Of a stretch of 14,501 bases of DNA, positions 12,801 to 14,501 are shown piece after piece; within the stretch, counting starts at the first letter, position 1, and each line of letters begins with the position of its first letter. A program made the position numbers and the translations under genes. This DNA comes from Pavlovales sp. CCMP2436 (Eukaryota; Haptophyta; Pavlovophyceae; Pavlovales): assembly GCA_026770615.1 (NCBI GenBank), contig MU631999.1, positions 8,631 to 23,131 on the forward strand, given 5' to 3'. The notes beneath the pieces were generated by a model. That model made no database searches, had not been told where the DNA came from, and worked only from the letters and a program-made list of their open reading frames with translations.

Positions 12801-14150
12801 ATGGGGCGCCCGCAGATCAACGGGCAGCGCGGCGCGTCGCCGGCGCGGCGCGCGCAGAGTCCTGCGCGCGCGCGCAAGGGCGGCCCGGCCAGCTCCAAGC
12901 GCGCCGCGTCCGACAGCGCGGCCTCGGCCAAGCGCGCGCGCCGGCCGTCCAAGGGCCGCGGCGCGGAGGGCGAGGGCGAGTTTGACGAGTACGACGAGCT
13001 CGAGGAGGCAACCGTGCCCGAGGATCTGAGCGTCAAGATTATGAAGCAGGCGCGCGCGCAGCAGGAGGAGCTCGAGCTGGAGGGCGGCTGCGCCGGTGGC
13101 GGCGGCCCGTCCGCGGCGGCGGCCGCCGCCGACGACGACGACTACGACGAGCGCGAGCAGGACGGGTGGGAGGAGGAGGTGGAGGAGGTGGAGATTGACG
13201 CCGACGACGAGGCGCTGCTGGCGCGGCTGATGCCGGCGGAGACAGGCGCGCGGCGCACACTCGCCGACGTGATTATGGAGAAGATCGCTGAGCACACGGC
13301 CGCGAGCGAGGCGAGGCGCAACGGCGGCGACAGCAGCGCGCCACCGCCGCTGCCGATGCCGCAGGTGCCCGACAAGGTCGCACAGGTGTACGGCTCGATC
13401 GGCATCCTGCTGGCGCGCTATCGCTCGGGCAAGCTGCCCAAGGCATTTAAGATCGTTCCGAAGCTGACGAACTGGGAGGAGGTCCTCTTCCTCACGCAGC
13501 CGCAGTTCTGGTCGCCGCAGGCCTGCGGGGCCGCCACGCGCATCTTCGCGTCGGCGCTCAACCCACGGATGGCGCAGCGCTTCTACGCGCTCATCCTGCT
13601 GCCCGCCACACTCGATAACATCGACGAGACAGACAAGCTCAACTACCACTACTACTTCGCGCTCAAGAAGTCCATCTACAAGCCCGCCGCCTTCTTCAAG
13701 GGCATCGTGCTGCCCATGTGCGAGGAGCGCTGCTCGCTGCGCCAGGCCGCCATCGTCTGCTCGGTCCTCTCCAAGGTCTCGGTGCCCGCAACGCACTCGG
13801 CCGTCACGCTGCTCAAGTTGACGGAGATGCCGCTGTCGGGGGCGCAGATGCTCTTCATGCGCACGCTGCTCATGAAGAAGTACGCGCTGCCCTACCGCGT
13901 CGTCGACGCGCTCGCCGAGTACTACTCGCAGTTCGGCGACATCGACGATCAGATGCCCGTCGTCTGGCATCAGTCGCTCCTCATCTTCGCGCAACACTAC
14001 AAGATGGAGCTCACCAAGGAGCAGAAGGAGGAGCTCAAGCCCGTGCTGCGCAAGCACCTACACGAGCAGATCACCTCCGAGATCCGCCGCGAGCTCTTCA
14101 ACAGCTCCTGCCGCGGGGATCCTTATATCCCAGAGTGCGACATGCTCTAA
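12801..14150 (+). CDS. Bystin/Enp1, 40S ribosomal subunit assembly factor
   Basis: 449 residues, single exon. Bystin (yeast Enp1) binds pre-40S particles in the nucleolus and is required for 18S rRNA maturation and export. The N-terminus (1-180) is low complexity: basic with SKRAASDS-type patches, then acidic (VEEVEIDADDEALLARLM). The conserved bystin domain covers about 190-432: VAQVYGSIGILLARYRSGKL, KAFKIVPKLTNWEEVLFLTQ, TRIFASALNPRMAQRFYALI, FALKKSIYKPAAFFKGIVLP, MKKYALPYRVVDAL, MPVVWHQSLLIFAQHY and ITSEIRREL. The ATG at 12801 is chosen because the frame upstream only runs antisense through the Myb gene, and because a TATA-like element lies 65 bases before it. Length agrees with the family. 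The last nine residues (PYIPECDML) have no family likeness and run in frame into retroelement sequence, so the natural C-terminus may have been altered. Confidence 0.95.
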   Translation: MGRPQINGQRGASPARRAQSPARARKGGPASSKRAASDSAASAKRARRPSKGRGAEGEGEFDEYDELEEATVPEDLSVKIMKQARAQQEELELEGGCAGGGGPSAAAAAADDDDYDEREQDGWEEEVEEVEIDADDEALLARLMPAETGARRTLADVIMEKIAEHTAASEARRNGGDSSAPPPLPMPQVPDKVAQVYGSIGILLARYRSGKLPKAFKIVPKLTNWEEVLFLTQPQFWSPQACGAATRIFASALNPRMAQRFYALILLPATLDNIDETDKLNYHYYFALKKSIYKPAAFFKGIVLPMCEERCSLRQAAIVCSVLSKVSVPATHSAVTLLKLTEMPLSGAQMLFMRTLLMKKYALPYRVVDALAEYYSQFGDIDDQMPVVWHQSLLIFAQHYKMELTKEQKEELKPVLRKHLHEQITSEIRRELFNSSCRGDPYIPECDML

Positions 14151-14501
14151 GACTATCCAGGGGAGAGTGAGAGGCTAGTCGCCAAGCCCTCCGAAGCATG
14201 GTATAATAACGCCTACTTCTCATCCGTTCTCCCGCCAGCCGCCATCGCAGCCGCACAGGCTCAGGCAGCGCTGACCGGCCAGACGCACAGACTCCGCGTC
14301 ATCACGCCGGACGTCGTCGTGCGCGTCTACCCAGCGACCTCGGGGTCGGCTGCAGCTAATAGAGGTTAAGACTATCGCATTCTGCCCAAGCTATTAAATT
14401 ACTGACAATAATGTTGCCCTCCCCCCCGGCGTCGCGCGCCGGGCAAAGCCCCTCGAGGCCGAGTATCTCAGGAAAGCTCGTGCCCAGGACAGGGTATTCG
14501 G
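14151..14501 (+). pseudogene. Decayed fragment of a second retroelement nuclease domain
   Basis: In the bystin frame after its TAA, the sequence reads SEAWYNNAYFSSVLPPAAIA ... HRLRVITPDVVVRVYPATSG. After a +1 shift near 14350 it reads LQLIEVKTIAFCPSY, a TAA at 14395, then VARRAKPLEAEYLRKARAQD to the window end. This lines up with the inactive retroelement's C-terminal domain on the other strand: KVDFYT with TPDVVV, LFELKTIAFCP with LIEVKTIAFCP, and VGRRADVLPGERIKELVKLD with VARRAKPLEAEYLRKARAQD. It is diverged in DNA sequence, so it is a different family member and not a recent copy. The PD (14307-14312) and E-V-K (14362-14370) residues fit a PD-(D/E)XK nuclease better than the longer copy. 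Its upstream limit may lie inside the last bystin codons. Confidence 0.7.

Overview
The window looks like nuclear DNA of a GC-rich unicellular eukaryote, most likely an alga (a haptophyte or similar; the lineage is an inference). The evidence is: spliceosomal introns with GT..AG borders and pyrimidine-rich acceptors in a fibrillarin gene; strongly GC-biased codons in three conserved eukaryotic genes; and a middle section full of mobile DNA and tandem repeats.

Layout. At 1-571 (+) are the last two exons of fibrillarin, the box C/D snoRNP 2'-O-methyltransferase. 572-1593 is less GC-rich DNA holding a MITE-like element with perfect 18-bp terminal inverted repeats (916-1342) and several strong hairpins. 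At 1594-1836 (-) is a short basic, glycine-rich N-terminal reading frame, probably the remains of a mobile-element gene. Its 5' flank is interrupted by a LINE-like retroelement (about 1869-6068, -) bounded by 19-bp near-identical direct repeats. The retroelement encodes an N-terminal region, a reverse transcriptase and a C-terminal domain with a PD-(D/E)XK-like nuclease signature. It is dead: three in-frame stops and two mutually compensating frameshifts.

From 6326 to 9829 lies a lower-GC block of tightly packed, co-directional (-) reading frames unlike the flanking genes: one large broken gene of about 735 codons, three small hypothetical genes, and one of them with two CxxC pairs. Its style is that of an integrated viral or virus-like element, but no hallmark gene (capsid, packaging ATPase, integrase) is visible. 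Tandem repeats run through its right half and beyond (8.9-10.7 kb), including several arrays with 10-bp or 20-bp periods. An AT-rich stretch follows.

At the right are two intact host genes transcribed divergently from a 327-bp shared upstream region: a three-repeat Myb-like DNA-binding protein of the TTF1/Reb1/DMTF1 type (11214-12473, -) and bystin/Enp1 (12801-14150, +). Directly after the bystin stop codon is a decayed fragment of a second, diverged copy of the retroelement nuclease domain (+), running to the window end.

Fibrillarin and bystin act in rRNA processing and small-subunit assembly, and the Myb protein resembles rDNA-binding terminator factors. The host genes therefore share a ribosome-biogenesis theme, with a mobile-element cluster between them.
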